Shown here: positions 15,507-22,498 of the stretch, one piece after another
How the letters are laid out: each line of letters begins with the position of its first letter
How positions within the stretch are numbered: the first letter of the stretch is position 1
Assembly (NCBI GenBank): GCA_001872315.1
Contig: MNVZ01000007.1
Location: 1 to 50,110 of the forward strand
DNA: 50,110 nucleotides
Direction of reading: 5' to 3'
Origin: Candidatus Pacearchaeota archaeon CG1_02_39_14
GTDB lineage: Archaea > Nanobdellota > Nanobdellia > Pacearchaeales > GW2011-AR1
The notes under the pieces: model-generated
Told to the model about the DNA's origin: nothing
Databases searched by the model: none
The model's input: the letters and a program-made list of their open reading frames with translations, nothing else
Program-made: the position numbers and the translations under genes

Positions 15507-15893
15507 TTAAAGAACTCTCTTAACTATCTTCGTCCCTTCTATATCCCAGTATTCAACCTGCTTCTCAATCTCAAGTTGATCCTTGACCTCTTCGTCAAAA
15601 GCAACGTCCAGAGTCTCAAAACTCTCCATATCCATCAGACTTACTGTGCTTTCAGAGATACTTAGTACCTGGCCCTTCCTCTTCTCAATCAATGGAACCT
15701 CAAATCTTTCATGTCCGGGAACCGCAATGACTTTTTTCTTTCCGCCTATTATTGCTATTGCTTCAATTCTACACTTGCTGGCGCCATGCTTCCCTGTTTT
15801 GCTTATGTCATTGCTTCTTACTGTATAAGCATCACCTTCAACAATTATTGTGGTTCCTGTTCTTGCTTCTGTAGCATTAATTAGCTTCAACAT
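15507..15893 (-). CDS. eif5A: Translation initiation factor aIF5A
   Basis: The 128-aa product starts MLKLINATEARTGTT at 15893; a longer frame to 15935 reads through the promoter and is rejected. The hypusine site is the TGKHG loop, with K35 the residue expected to be modified. The N-terminal SH3-like domain and the C-terminal OB domain are complete. aIF5A relieves ribosomes stalled at proline runs. The palindromic TATA box at 15915-15922 is 26 bases upstream and is shared with the divergent FKBP gene. Confidence 0.95.
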   Translation of the reverse strand: MLKLINATEARTGTTIIVEGDAYTVRSNDISKTGKHGASKCRIEAIAIIGGKKKVIAVPGHERFEVPLIEKRKGQVLSISESTVSLMDMESFETLDVAFDEEVKDQLEIEKQVEYWDIEGTKIVKRVL

Positions 15894-15914
15894 AATTTTC
15901 TTAAATTGAAAATG

Positions 15915-15922
15915 TTTATAAA
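15915..15922. promoter_or_regulatory. Palindromic TATA box shared by aIF5A and FKBP genes
   Basis: TTTATAAA is its own reverse complement. Its centre is about 26 bases from the aIF5A ATG (15893, minus) and about 25 bases from the FKBP ATG (15944, plus). No other TATA-like site lies in the 50-base gap, so one element seems to serve two leaderless transcripts. Confidence 0.65.
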
Positions 15923-15943
15923 ACTTCCTAATCAAAGTCAGCT

Positions 15944-16636
15944 ATGAATAATGAGACAAAAGTAAAGAAAGGAGATTTTGTTGAAATCCATTATACTGGA
16001 AAAGCAAACGGAAATGTCTTTGATTCAAACATCTCTGAAGATTTAAAATCTCTTGATTCAAAAGCAGAACCAAAGAAAACCATAGTAGTCATAGGCGAAA
16101 ATATGCTTGTTCCAGGCCTTGACAGGGAAATTGAAGGAAAAGAGCCGGGAAAAGAATACTCATGTGTCATAAGCGCAAAAGAAGGGTTTGGTCCAAGAAG
16201 AAGGGAACTTGTGAAAACAATTCCTCTTTCAGTTTTCACTAAGCAAAAAATAAATCCAAGGCCTGGGGCTTCCCTGCTTATGGACAATCATCTTGTGAGA
16301 ATAATAACTGTTTCAGGAGCAAGAGTAATAGCCGATTTTAACAATCCCTTGTCGGGAAAGGATTTGGAATACAAGTTCATCATTGACAGGATTGTTGACT
16401 CTGATTCTGAAAAGGCAGAGACTCTCTTTGATTTCTTTTTCAGGACGATTCCGGAATTTTCTATAAAGGAAAAAGAGATTTTAGTCAAACTTCCAAAAGA
16501 AGCAGAGCCTTTAATCAGCCTGTTCTCTGAAAAATTTGAAAAACTGATGGGAAAAAGCCTGAAATTGGAGATTCCACAGGATTCATCGAAACCCGAAAAT
16601 GGGAACAAAACTGAAGATAAGAGCAATCCCCTATAA
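15944..16636 (+). CDS. FKBP-type peptidyl-prolyl isomerase (SlyD-like)
   Basis: The 230-aa protein is a long archaeal FKBP. The core begins with KKGDFVEIHYTGKANGNVFDS and continues with LVPGLDREIEGKEPGKEYSC; between the core halves lies an insert-in-flap domain (GFGPRRRELVKTIPLSVF to VRIITVSGARVIADFNNPLSGKDL-type residues). The last 80 residues form the extra C-terminal domain of long archaeal FKBPs, ending in a polar tail. It catalyses proline isomerisation and acts as a folding helper in the cytoplasm. Confidence 0.93.
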   Translation: MNNETKVKKGDFVEIHYTGKANGNVFDSNISEDLKSLDSKAEPKKTIVVIGENMLVPGLDREIEGKEPGKEYSCVISAKEGFGPRRRELVKTIPLSVFTKQKINPRPGASLLMDNHLVRIITVSGARVIADFNNPLSGKDLEYKFIIDRIVDSDSEKAETLFDFFFRTIPEFSIKEKEILVKLPKEAEPLISLFSEKFEKLMGKSLKLEIPQDSSKPENGNKTEDKSNPL

Positions 16637-16670
16637 TAATCCTTATAAATCTCCCTCCATTCGTTAAAAT

Positions 16671-17756
16671 ATGCCGGATATCTCATTTGAAAAAGAGCAG
16701 CACTCAAGCATCGATCAGGAATTAGAATCCCTTCTTCAGAAGCAGTCAGCAAGAATAAAAGTTGTAGGATGTGGAGGAGGAGGAGGAAATTCTGTTTCCA
16801 GAATGAAAGAGGTGGGCGTGAAAGGATGTGAGGTCATAGCCCTAAATACTGATGCGCAGGATCTTCTTTATACAACTGTAGACCATAAAATTCTGATAGG
16901 CAGGGAATTAACGCATGGCCTCGGGGCAGGAAGCAATCCAAAAGTAGGGGAAGAGGCGGCAAGAGAATCCGAGACCGAGATAAAAAAGAGGATTTCAAAT
17001 TCAGATATGGTTTTCATAACCTGCGGACTTGGAGGAGGAACAGGAACAGGAGCAGCTCCGGTTGTCGCAGAGCTCGCAAAAAAGCAGGGAGCTCTTGTAA
17101 TAGCGATTGTTACCCTTCCATTTACCGTCGAGGGTCAGAAGAGAATAGAAAACGCACAATATGGGCTGGAAAGGCTGGAGTCAATAGTTGATACACTTAT
17201 AGTAGTTCCAAATGACAAGCTCTTGGAATTAGCCCCCGAACTGCCTCTTCATACTGCGTTCAAGGTTGCGGATGAGATTCTCACAAATTCAGTCAAGGGA
17301 ATTGCTGAACTGATTACCACATCCGGATTGGTTAATCTGGACTTTGCAGATGTAAAGGCCGTGATGTCCAATGGAGGAGTTTCTCTGATAGGAATAGGGG
17401 AGTCAGACTCATCTCAAAATCGTGCAATTGAGGCCGTTGAAAGGGCTATTAACAATCCTCTTCTTGACGTGGATATAAAGAATGCACAGGGGGCGCTGGT
17501 TAATGTCATAGGAGGAAACGATATGTCTCTGGACGAATATAAGGTGATAATGGAGGCTCTCGGAAACAAGATTGCCCAGGATGCTAAAATAATCTCCGGT
17601 GCTCAAATTTCGGCAGATATGGAAAAATCGATAAAAGTTCTCCTTATAGTCACAGGAGTGAGGAGTTCCCAAATTCTCGGCTCCGGGTCCAAATCGTCTT
17701 CAACAGCCCATGACCAGCTGGAAGAGGAATTAGGCATAGATTTTCTGGAGGATTAA
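16671..17756 (+). CDS. ftsZ: Cell-division GTPase FtsZ
   Basis: The 361-aa protein has the GTP-binding GCGGGGGNS (33-41), the tubulin signature GGGTGTG at 121-127, and the T7-loop NLDFADVKAVM that completes the neighbour's active site. The C-terminus is a short Ser-rich linker and the acidic end LEEELGIDFLED, a probable site for binding SepF, which is encoded 4 kb downstream. A TATA box (CTTATAAAT, near 16647) fits a leaderless start. The ftsZ-secE-nusG-uL11 order is common in Euryarchaeota. Confidence 0.97.
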   Translation: MPDISFEKEQHSSIDQELESLLQKQSARIKVVGCGGGGGNSVSRMKEVGVKGCEVIALNTDAQDLLYTTVDHKILIGRELTHGLGAGSNPKVGEEAARESETEIKKRISNSDMVFITCGLGGGTGTGAAPVVAELAKKQGALVIAIVTLPFTVEGQKRIENAQYGLERLESIVDTLIVVPNDKLLELAPELPLHTAFKVADEILTNSVKGIAELITTSGLVNLDFADVKAVMSNGGVSLIGIGESDSSQNRAIEAVERAINNPLLDVDIKNAQGALVNVIGGNDMSLDEYKVIMEALGNKIAQDAKIISGAQISADMEKSIKVLLIVTGVRSSQILGSGSKSSSTAHDQLEEELGIDFLED

Positions 17757-17786
17757 TTTTTTAAACCCGGTTCTGCTTAACTTTTG

Positions 17787-17951
17787 ATGCAAAGGCTAAA
17801 ATCATTCATGCTTCAGTCAAGAAGGGTATGGAAACTCCTTAGAAAGCCTTCATCCGAGGAGTTCAAGACAATCACTAAAGTTTCAGCTCTCGGGATACTG
17901 GTTTTGGGTGCCGCAGGATTTGTAATAGCCACATTGATGGAAATCTTCTGA
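17787..17951 (+). CDS. secE: Protein translocase subunit SecE (Sec61 gamma)
   Basis: This 54-aa gene begins MQRLKSFMLQSRRVWKLL; the family signature RKPSSEEFKTITKVS follows, then one membrane helix LGILVLGAAGFVIATLM. It is the single-span gamma subunit of the SecYEG channel. The TATA box TTTTTTAAACC (centre near 17761) is 26 bases upstream. Position between ftsZ and nusG matches archaeal gene order. Confidence 0.93.
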   Translation: MQRLKSFMLQSRRVWKLLRKPSSEEFKTITKVSALGILVLGAAGFVIATLMEIF

Positions 17952-17970
17952 AACAATAAATTTATAAATC

Positions 17971-17989
17971 ATTCAAAACCTTTTTGAAT
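17971..17989 (+). promoter_or_regulatory. Perfect inverted repeat between TATA box and transcript start of nusG
   Basis: ATTCAAAA-CCT-TTTTGAAT is an 8-bp perfect inverted repeat. It follows the TATA box AATTTATAAAT (17957-17968) and ends where transcription should begin (about 17990). It could be an operator for the nusG-uL11 operon. Confidence 0.45.
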
Positions 17990-18026
17990 ACTACTTCTTT
18001 GGTATTAGGAGTAGTGGAGCATCAAA

Positions 18027-18491
18027 ATGGCAATATATATTGTTAAAGTCACGACAAACAAAGAAGCAAAGGCATTGGAAATGATTGCTGACAAGGCCAG
18101 AAAGAAAAACCTTGAAATCTATTCTATAGTCAACCCTCATGGATTAAGGGGATACATTATAGTCGAAGCTCTCGATAAGGATTCAGTTGAAGAAGCAGCT
18201 TACAATCTTCCTTACGTTAAGGGAATTCTTCCTAAAGTCATAACCTATGATGAAATTAAGAACATGCTTCAGCCTGAAATTGAAGACTTCAATATAGAAG
18301 TTGGAGATATCGTCGAGATGATTGCAGACACTTTCAAGAATGAGAAAGGAAAAGTCATGAGGATAGACAAGAAGAAGGGAGAAGTTGTTGTTTCTCTTCT
18401 TGGAGCGGCAGTTCCTATTCCAGTAACAGTAAAAATGGACAACGTAAGAGTTATAAGGCGTGAAAAAGACCAGGAGGATGAAGAACAATGA
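18027..18491 (+). CDS. spt5: Transcription elongation factor NusG/Spt5
   Basis: The 154-aa protein has the NGN domain (residues 1-85; IVKVTTNKEAKALEMI, YIIVEALDKDSVEEAAYNLP) and the C-terminal KOW domain (IEVGDIVEMIADTFKNEKGKVMRIDKKKGEVVV). With Spt4 it holds the RNA-polymerase clamp closed. It overlaps the next gene by four bases (ATGA). The 37-base leader holds two alternative short helices. Confidence 0.95.
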   Translation: MAIYIVKVTTNKEAKALEMIADKARKKNLEIYSIVNPHGLRGYIIVEALDKDSVEEAAYNLPYVKGILPKVITYDEIKNMLQPEIEDFNIEVGDIVEMIADTFKNEKGKVMRIDKKKGEVVVSLLGAAVPIPVTVKMDNVRVIRREKDQEDEEQ

Positions 18492-18718
18492 TAGGAACAA
18501 TAGCAAGAATTTATTACGGCATGAAGTTAGGGGAAAAGCTCGAGGAATTCAGGGAGATAAGGGCGTTAAATTCATTTCCAGGGGCTTTGGAATACACGGG
18601 GAATATAGGGAGCCAAACATCTGAATTCGCCAGAACTTCAGGCCTTGAATTGGAATATGCGATTAGAGATGAAGTGGAGCATTTGATATCAAAGTTTAAA
18701 TCATGGAGGAGAAGATGA
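18488..18718 (+). CDS. Unknown 76-aa protein between NusG and uL11
   Basis: I do not recognise this protein. It overlaps nusG by four bases at its start and uL11 by four bases at its end (both ATGA), so it is a real co-translated gene. It begins MIGTIARIYYGMKLGEKLEE, contains SFPGALEYTGNIGSQTSEFA, and ends in a helix and basic tail KFKSWRRR. No membrane helix or metal site is seen. Its place in the nusG-uL11 operon suggests a translation or transcription role, but that is only inference. Confidence 0.75.
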   Translation: MIGTIARIYYGMKLGEKLEEFREIRALNSFPGALEYTGNIGSQTSEFARTSGLELEYAIRDEVEHLISKFKSWRRR

Positions 18719-19431
18719 AAATTAAGTTAATTGTAGATGGTGGAAGCATGAAGCCTGGCCCGGCAGTAGCTCAGCAGCTTGGTCCTATGGGGATTAACAT
18801 GGGGAAGGTTATACAGGAAGTGAACGAAGCAACTGCAGGATTCAAGGGAATGAAGGTTCCCGTCGAGCTTGATGTTAACAAGACCACTAAAGAATTCACA
18901 GTTTCAGTATCATCTCCTCCGGTTTCAGAACTGATAAAGAAAGAGCTTAATCTTGAGAAAGGTTCAGGGGAGGCGGGAAATGTAAAAGTCGGGAATATTT
19001 CTGTTGAGCAGCTTATAGGGATTGCAAAGACAAAAATGCTCGGCATGCTTGCCAGAGATTTAAAGGCAGCATTAAAACTTGTTATAGGCTCATGCAAATC
19101 CCTCGGAATTCTTGTTGACAGCAAAGATCCTGTTGAAATAATTGCGGAAGTGAATGAAGGAAAGTATGATTCAGAGATTAAACAGGAAAAGACCGAGCTT
19201 TCAGATGAGAAAAGAAGAACTCTTGAAAATAAGTTTGCTGAAGTGAAAGCAAAACAGGATAAAGATAAGAAAGCCCTAGAAGAAGCAAAGGCCAAGGAAG
19301 AGGCAGAGAAAGCAGAAGCTGCAGCTGCAGCCACTACAGCAGCTCCGGGAGCAAAGCCTGCAGCAGCGGCGGTAGTGGCCCCTGCCGCAAAAGCTCCGGA
19401 AGCAAAGAAAGAAGAGAAGAAAAAGAAGTAA
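18715..19431 (+). CDS. rpl11: 50S ribosomal protein uL11 with a long Ala/Lys/Glu tail
   Basis: The start at 18715 (MKIKLIVDGGSMKPGPA) is favoured over 18703 because it forms an ATGA overlap with the upstream gene and has GGAGGAG 6-10 bases before it. Residues 1-160 are normal uL11: the N-terminal switch domain with PGPAVAQQLGPMGIN, then the rRNA-binding C-terminal domain. The remaining about 75 residues are a coiled, charged stretch followed by an Ala/Pro segment and KKEEKKKK, similar in composition to the L12 hinge and unusual for archaeal uL11 (about 160 aa). Confidence 0.95.
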   Translation: MKIKLIVDGGSMKPGPAVAQQLGPMGINMGKVIQEVNEATAGFKGMKVPVELDVNKTTKEFTVSVSSPPVSELIKKELNLEKGSGEAGNVKVGNISVEQLIGIAKTKMLGMLARDLKAALKLVIGSCKSLGILVDSKDPVEIIAEVNEGKYDSEIKQEKTELSDEKRRTLENKFAEVKAKQDKDKKALEEAKAKEEAEKAEAAAAATTAAPGAKPAAAAVVAPAAKAPEAKKEEKKKK

Positions 19432-19491
19432 TTCTGTCGTCGCTATATAATTAAAATAAATTGATTTAAACTAAATCTCCTCTCTTATGGG

Positions 19492-20298
19492 GTGGTGCAA
19501 AAAAATCGGAGATTTTCCACTGAAGAAATTCTGCTTATTAAGAGATTGACTGATGAAGGGAAAAGTCTTAATTACCTTTCAAGATTGTTTTCGGTCGGGA
19601 AATCAACTCTCTATTATCAAATCAGAAAATTCAAGCCAAGAATAAAGAAAGAATTTCTAGTCAGGTTGAGTGATTTTCATATTGGGGAGCTGATTGGAGC
19701 TTTCGCCGGGGACGGCAATTATTCTCACCAAAGATACGATAGAAGATTTCCATCAAGACCAACACATCACAGAATCAGGTATTTTCTCACTTTTTCAAAA
19801 GAAAGAGAATATGCTGAATATCTAAAAAATCTTTTAGCCAAGTTAAATCTGAATCCTTATATCATGAATAGAAATGAAAGTGTCTTGATTCTTACCGTGA
19901 ATTCTAAAGAGTACATAGATTTTATAAAAACCTATTTAACTTGGGATAAAGATAAAACTTTCTCTATAAGGCTGAAAAAGAATATTTCTGAATATTCAGA
20001 TAATTTTCTAAGAGGGTTTGCAAGAGGACTTATGGATACTGACGGATTCTTGAATCCAGGCAATGCTGTTTGTGCTTGTATTTCTAAGGAACTTATTAAT
20101 AATCTCTCTGAAATATTTACAAGTTTTGATTTAAATATAAAAAGAAGAGTTCTTATCCGCAAGGGAAATTCCAGGCCCCTTTATTTTGTTCGGGTAAGAA
20201 GAAAAAGCCTGGAAAGATATGGTGATGTGATAGGTTTCTCAAACAAGGCCAAAGCACAAAGCCTTGACAATATCATAAATGGAGATAGGAAACCTTAA
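19492..20298 (+). CDS. LAGLIDADG homing endonuclease with N-terminal helix-turn-helix
   Basis: The 268-aa frame starts at GTG (19492 or 19495). Residues 9-47 form a resolvase-like helix-turn-helix (TEEILLIKRLTDEGKSLNYL, then RLFSVGKSTLYYQI). Two LAGLIDADG motifs follow: GELIGAFAGDG at 65-75 and LRGFARGLMDTDG at 173-185, each with the catalytic Asp, so it should be active. It sits between uL11 and tRNA-Pro, outside any intron, and its stop codon lies inside the tRNA-Pro promoter. A TATATAATT lies near 19443-19451. It is more AT-rich than neighbours. Confidence 0.88.
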   Translation: MVQKNRRFSTEEILLIKRLTDEGKSLNYLSRLFSVGKSTLYYQIRKFKPRIKKEFLVRLSDFHIGELIGAFAGDGNYSHQRYDRRFPSRPTHHRIRYFLTFSKEREYAEYLKNLLAKLNLNPYIMNRNESVLILTVNSKEYIDFIKTYLTWDKDKTFSIRLKKNISEYSDNFLRGFARGLMDTDGFLNPGNAVCACISKELINNLSEIFTSFDLNIKRRVLIRKGNSRPLYFVRVRRKSLERYGDVIGFSNKAKAQSLDNIINGDRKP

Positions 20299-20303
20299 AA
20301 AAG
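20293..20303 (+). promoter_or_regulatory. TATA box of tRNA-Pro
   Basis: CCTTAAAAAAG is centred about 28 bases before G1 of tRNA-Pro. Transcription would start 1-3 bases before the mature end. The endonuclease stop codon (20296-20298) falls inside this element. Confidence 0.5.
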
Positions 20304-20325
20304 CTAATTAGATGGTTATCATAAT

Positions 20326-20399
20326 GGGGATGTAGTATAGCCTGGTTAGTACTCGAGGTTTGGGACTTCGAAACCCCAGTTCAAATCTGGGCATCCCCA
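20326..20399 (+). tRNA. tRNA-Pro (anticodon UGG)
   Basis: Acceptor GGGGATG pairs with CATCCCC; the D arm is GTAT/GTAC with loop AGCCTGGTTA; the anticodon stem CGAGG/CTTCG encloses TTTGGGA (anticodon UGG); the T arm is CCCAG-TTCAAAT-CTGGG. The discriminator A is at 20399 and CCA is not encoded. There is no intron. Confidence 0.95.
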
Positions 20400-20507
20400 T
20401 TTATCTGCTTTTCATCGGAAGAACGGATATTGATAAGTGGAGGCCTGAACAGGTAATTTAAGGTAACAGAATAATTTAAAAACCATTCATTCACTAATAC
20501 TTCAAAC

Positions 20508-20735
20508 ATGACAACAAAAACAAAGAAAATAAGGCATGCAGGAAGATTCGGCGCAGGTTACGGAACAAGAATCAGGAAAAAGCTTAACATAATTGAATCT
20601 ATTCAGAGAAAGAAACAGGTCTGCCCTCATTGCGCAAAGCCTGGCGTGAAGAGAGTTGCATCAGGAATCTGGCATTGCAGGAAGTGCGATAAGAGGTTTG
20701 CAGGGCATGCGTATTATCTTGAGAAACAGGCTTAA
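20508..20735 (+). CDS. rpl37ae: 50S ribosomal protein eL43 (L37Ae)
   Basis: The 75-aa protein starts MTTKTKKIRHAGRFGAGYGT and has a C2-C2 zinc ribbon, CPHC and CRKC, separated by KPGVKRVASGIWH. This is the eL43 pattern and length. A TATA box (AATTTAAAAAC) lies near 20477. It is followed by a DUF202 gene, rpo12 and prefoldin beta; eL43, rpo12 and prefoldin beta are neighbours in many archaea. Confidence 0.95.
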   Translation: MTTKTKKIRHAGRFGAGYGTRIRKKLNIIESIQRKKQVCPHCAKPGVKRVASGIWHCRKCDKRFAGHAYYLEKQA

Positions 20736-20776
20736 GCCTGCAATTATTTAAAAAGAAGAAATCTTTATCTAATTTA

Positions 20777-21043
20777 ATGGTTAGCAATTACATAAAGAAG
20801 AGGCTAATAAGCCATAAGAGATTAGCACAAGAGAGAACAATTCTGGCAAATGAAAGGAACTCTCTTGCTTATGTAAGGACAGGCTTTGGCTCTTTTGCTC
20901 TCGGGCTAGCACTGATTAAGCTTTTTGAAGAGCACATTAAATACGTTTATGCTGGTTATGGTGCGGCCGCTCTCGGGCTCATTTTGGTTTTACTGGGGTT
21001 GATTTATTATCCTATCAGAAAAAGAAAGATTCTCTCTTATTAA
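20777..21043 (+). CDS. DUF202 family small membrane protein
   Basis: The 88-aa protein has the family signature LANERNSLAYVRTG (about residues 23-36) followed by two membrane helices (about 38-48 extended, and 58-79). The function of DUF202 proteins is not established. A TATA-like ATTATTTAAAAAG near 20748 supports its own leaderless transcript. It interrupts the eL43-rpo12 pair. Confidence 0.85.
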   Translation: MVSNYIKKRLISHKRLAQERTILANERNSLAYVRTGFGSFALGLALIKLFEEHIKYVYAGYGAAALGLILVLLGLIYYPIRKRKILSY

Positions 21044-21084
21044 CTCAACTAAAACTTTAAAAACTCATAATTTCACCCATATTC

Positions 21085-21222
21085 ATGGCACAATACAAAT
21101 GTTTTCATTGCAGTAAAGTAATATCGAGTAAGGCTCTTGATAAAAGATTTGCCTGCCCACACTGTGGCTCAAAGATTTTTTACAAGCCAAGAAAACATAT
21201 AGCTAAAGTAAAGGCGATTTAA
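21085..21222 (+). CDS. rpo12: RNA polymerase subunit Rpo12 (RpoP)
   Basis: This 45-aa gene encodes MAQYKCFHCSKVI and then ACPHCGSKIFYKPRK: one zinc ribbon with CxxC pairs, the whole of archaeal Rpo12. It anchors Rpo3/Rpo10 in the polymerase. A TATA box (ACTTTAAAAAC) is near 21057, 26 bases upstream. Its stop touches the prefoldin beta ATG without a gap, so the two are co-transcribed. Confidence 0.93.
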   Translation: MAQYKCFHCSKVISSKALDKRFACPHCGSKIFYKPRKHIAKVKAI

Positions 21223-21555
21223 ATGACTCAGTCTAAAATTCAGGAATTACAGAACCTTGAAAGAAATTTACAGATGCTTATGGGCCAAAAGCAGGCAATT
21301 CAGATGGAAATTGCAGAGACAGAGAATGCACTTGAAGAGATAAAAAATAGTTCTTCTGACATCTACAAGCTTTCCGGTACCATAATGCTTAAGGCGGACA
21401 AGGAAAAGACAATAAAAGAGCTGGAAGAAAAGAACAAGCTTATGGAACTTCGTCTCTCTTCAATAGAAAAGCAGGAGTCAATCCTTGAATCCAGGGCCGA
21501 GGGGCTGAAAAAAGAAACCCAGAAGTTGGCTGAGGACAAAAACGTCGGGAAATAA
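21223..21555 (+). CDS. pfdB: Prefoldin beta subunit
   Basis: The 110-aa protein has the prefoldin beta layout: a long coiled coil (residues 3-45), a short beta hairpin (SSDIYKLSGTIMLKADKEKT), and a returning coiled coil (about 68-105). Prefoldin is a hexamer that carries unfolded proteins to the thermosome. It is immediately downstream of rpo12, the usual archaeal order. Confidence 0.93.
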   Translation: MTQSKIQELQNLERNLQMLMGQKQAIQMEIAETENALEEIKNSSSDIYKLSGTIMLKADKEKTIKELEEKNKLMELRLSSIEKQESILESRAEGLKKETQKLAEDKNVGK

Positions 21556-21613
21556 GCAGACTGCTATAAATCAATACGATAATATTTATATACTATTCTC
21601 TCCAAAACTAGAT

Positions 21614-21994
21614 ATGGCTTTCGATTTTAAGAAACTTTTAGGAAAAGAGGAAGAATCTGATGATTATCTGGAAATAGACCTCGACCAGCATGCTCCAAAC
21701 AAAAATAAGATTATTGTACGCCCATTCACCCTGAAAAAGTTTGATGACGTTAACGAAATCTTGAACTCCTTGAGGGAGGGATACACGATTGCAGTTATAG
21801 ACATAAGGCCTATGAAGACAAAGGATGTTATAGAGCTCAAAAGGGCTGTTTCAAAAATCAAGAAGACAGTTGATGCTCTGGAAGGCTCAATAGCAGGTTT
21901 TGGAGAGCATACAATTCTTGCAACCCCTAATTTTGCAGAGATTCACAGGGCTCCTGAAAAGACAGAGAAGAAAGACAATCTTTCATTCTATTGA
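21614..21994 (+). CDS. sepF: Cell-division protein SepF
   Basis: The 126-aa protein has an N-terminal amphipathic start (MAFDFKKLLG), an acidic linker and the SepF core IIVRPFTLKKFDDVNEIL, AVIDIRPMKTKD and DALEGSIAGFGEHTILATP. SepF anchors FtsZ to the archaeal membrane. The TATA box AATATTTATATAC (centre near 21587) is 26 bases upstream. FtsZ and SepF are both in this window. Confidence 0.93.
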   Translation: MAFDFKKLLGKEEESDDYLEIDLDQHAPNKNKIIVRPFTLKKFDDVNEILNSLREGYTIAVIDIRPMKTKDVIELKRAVSKIKKTVDALEGSIAGFGEHTILATPNFAEIHRAPEKTEKKDNLSFY

Positions 21995-22069
21995 GAACAC
22001 TTTCAATCCTTTCCAAGCAATATAATCAGCTAACCATAATTATAAATAATTCTTCTCCTTGTTTCTTTT

Positions 22070-22498
22070 ATGCCAAAGAAGACGATAGTAGCGGTTTCAG
22101 GAGGATTTGACCCTCTCCATGCAGGCCACATAGAATATCTTGAAAAGGCAAAAGATCTTGGAGACAAGCTAGTAGTCATAATAAATAATGACGATTTTTT
22201 GATAAATAAAAAAGGATATGTATTCATGCCATTCAATGAAAGAGTGAGAATAATCTCTTCACTAAGGTTTGTGGATGAGGTGATGGTAAGCATAGATCAG
22301 GATTCCACAGTCTGTAAATCTCTTGAGATGCTGAAGCCGGACATTTTTGCGAAAGGTCCTGATTGGAAGGAGGAGACAATACCTGAAAAAGAGCTGTGTA
22401 AAAAACTCGGCATAAAAGTCATAGAAGGGGTAGGGGAAAAGATTTATTCCCAGAATAGGTTTATGCAGAGGGGCTTACCTCTTGGCGATGGAAAATAG
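22070..22498 (+). CDS. Nucleotidyltransferase of the cytidylyltransferase family
   Basis: The 142-aa protein has the nucleotide-binding HxGH motif as HAGH in SGGFDPLHAGHIEYL (about residues 10-24) and the FNERVRIISSL segment (about 55-65). It resembles RfaE/TagD-type or archaeal FAD-synthase-type enzymes; the second signature near the C-terminus (ISSTxxR) is not seen, so the substrate is uncertain. A TATA box (AATTATAAATAAT, near 22043) is 26 bases upstream. Its 3' end overlaps the convergent membrane gene by 24 bases. Confidence 0.85.
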   Translation: MPKKTIVAVSGGFDPLHAGHIEYLEKAKDLGDKLVVIINNDDFLINKKGYVFMPFNERVRIISSLRFVDEVMVSIDQDSTVCKSLEMLKPDIFAKGPDWKEETIPEKELCKKLGIKVIEGVGEKIYSQNRFMQRGLPLGDGK

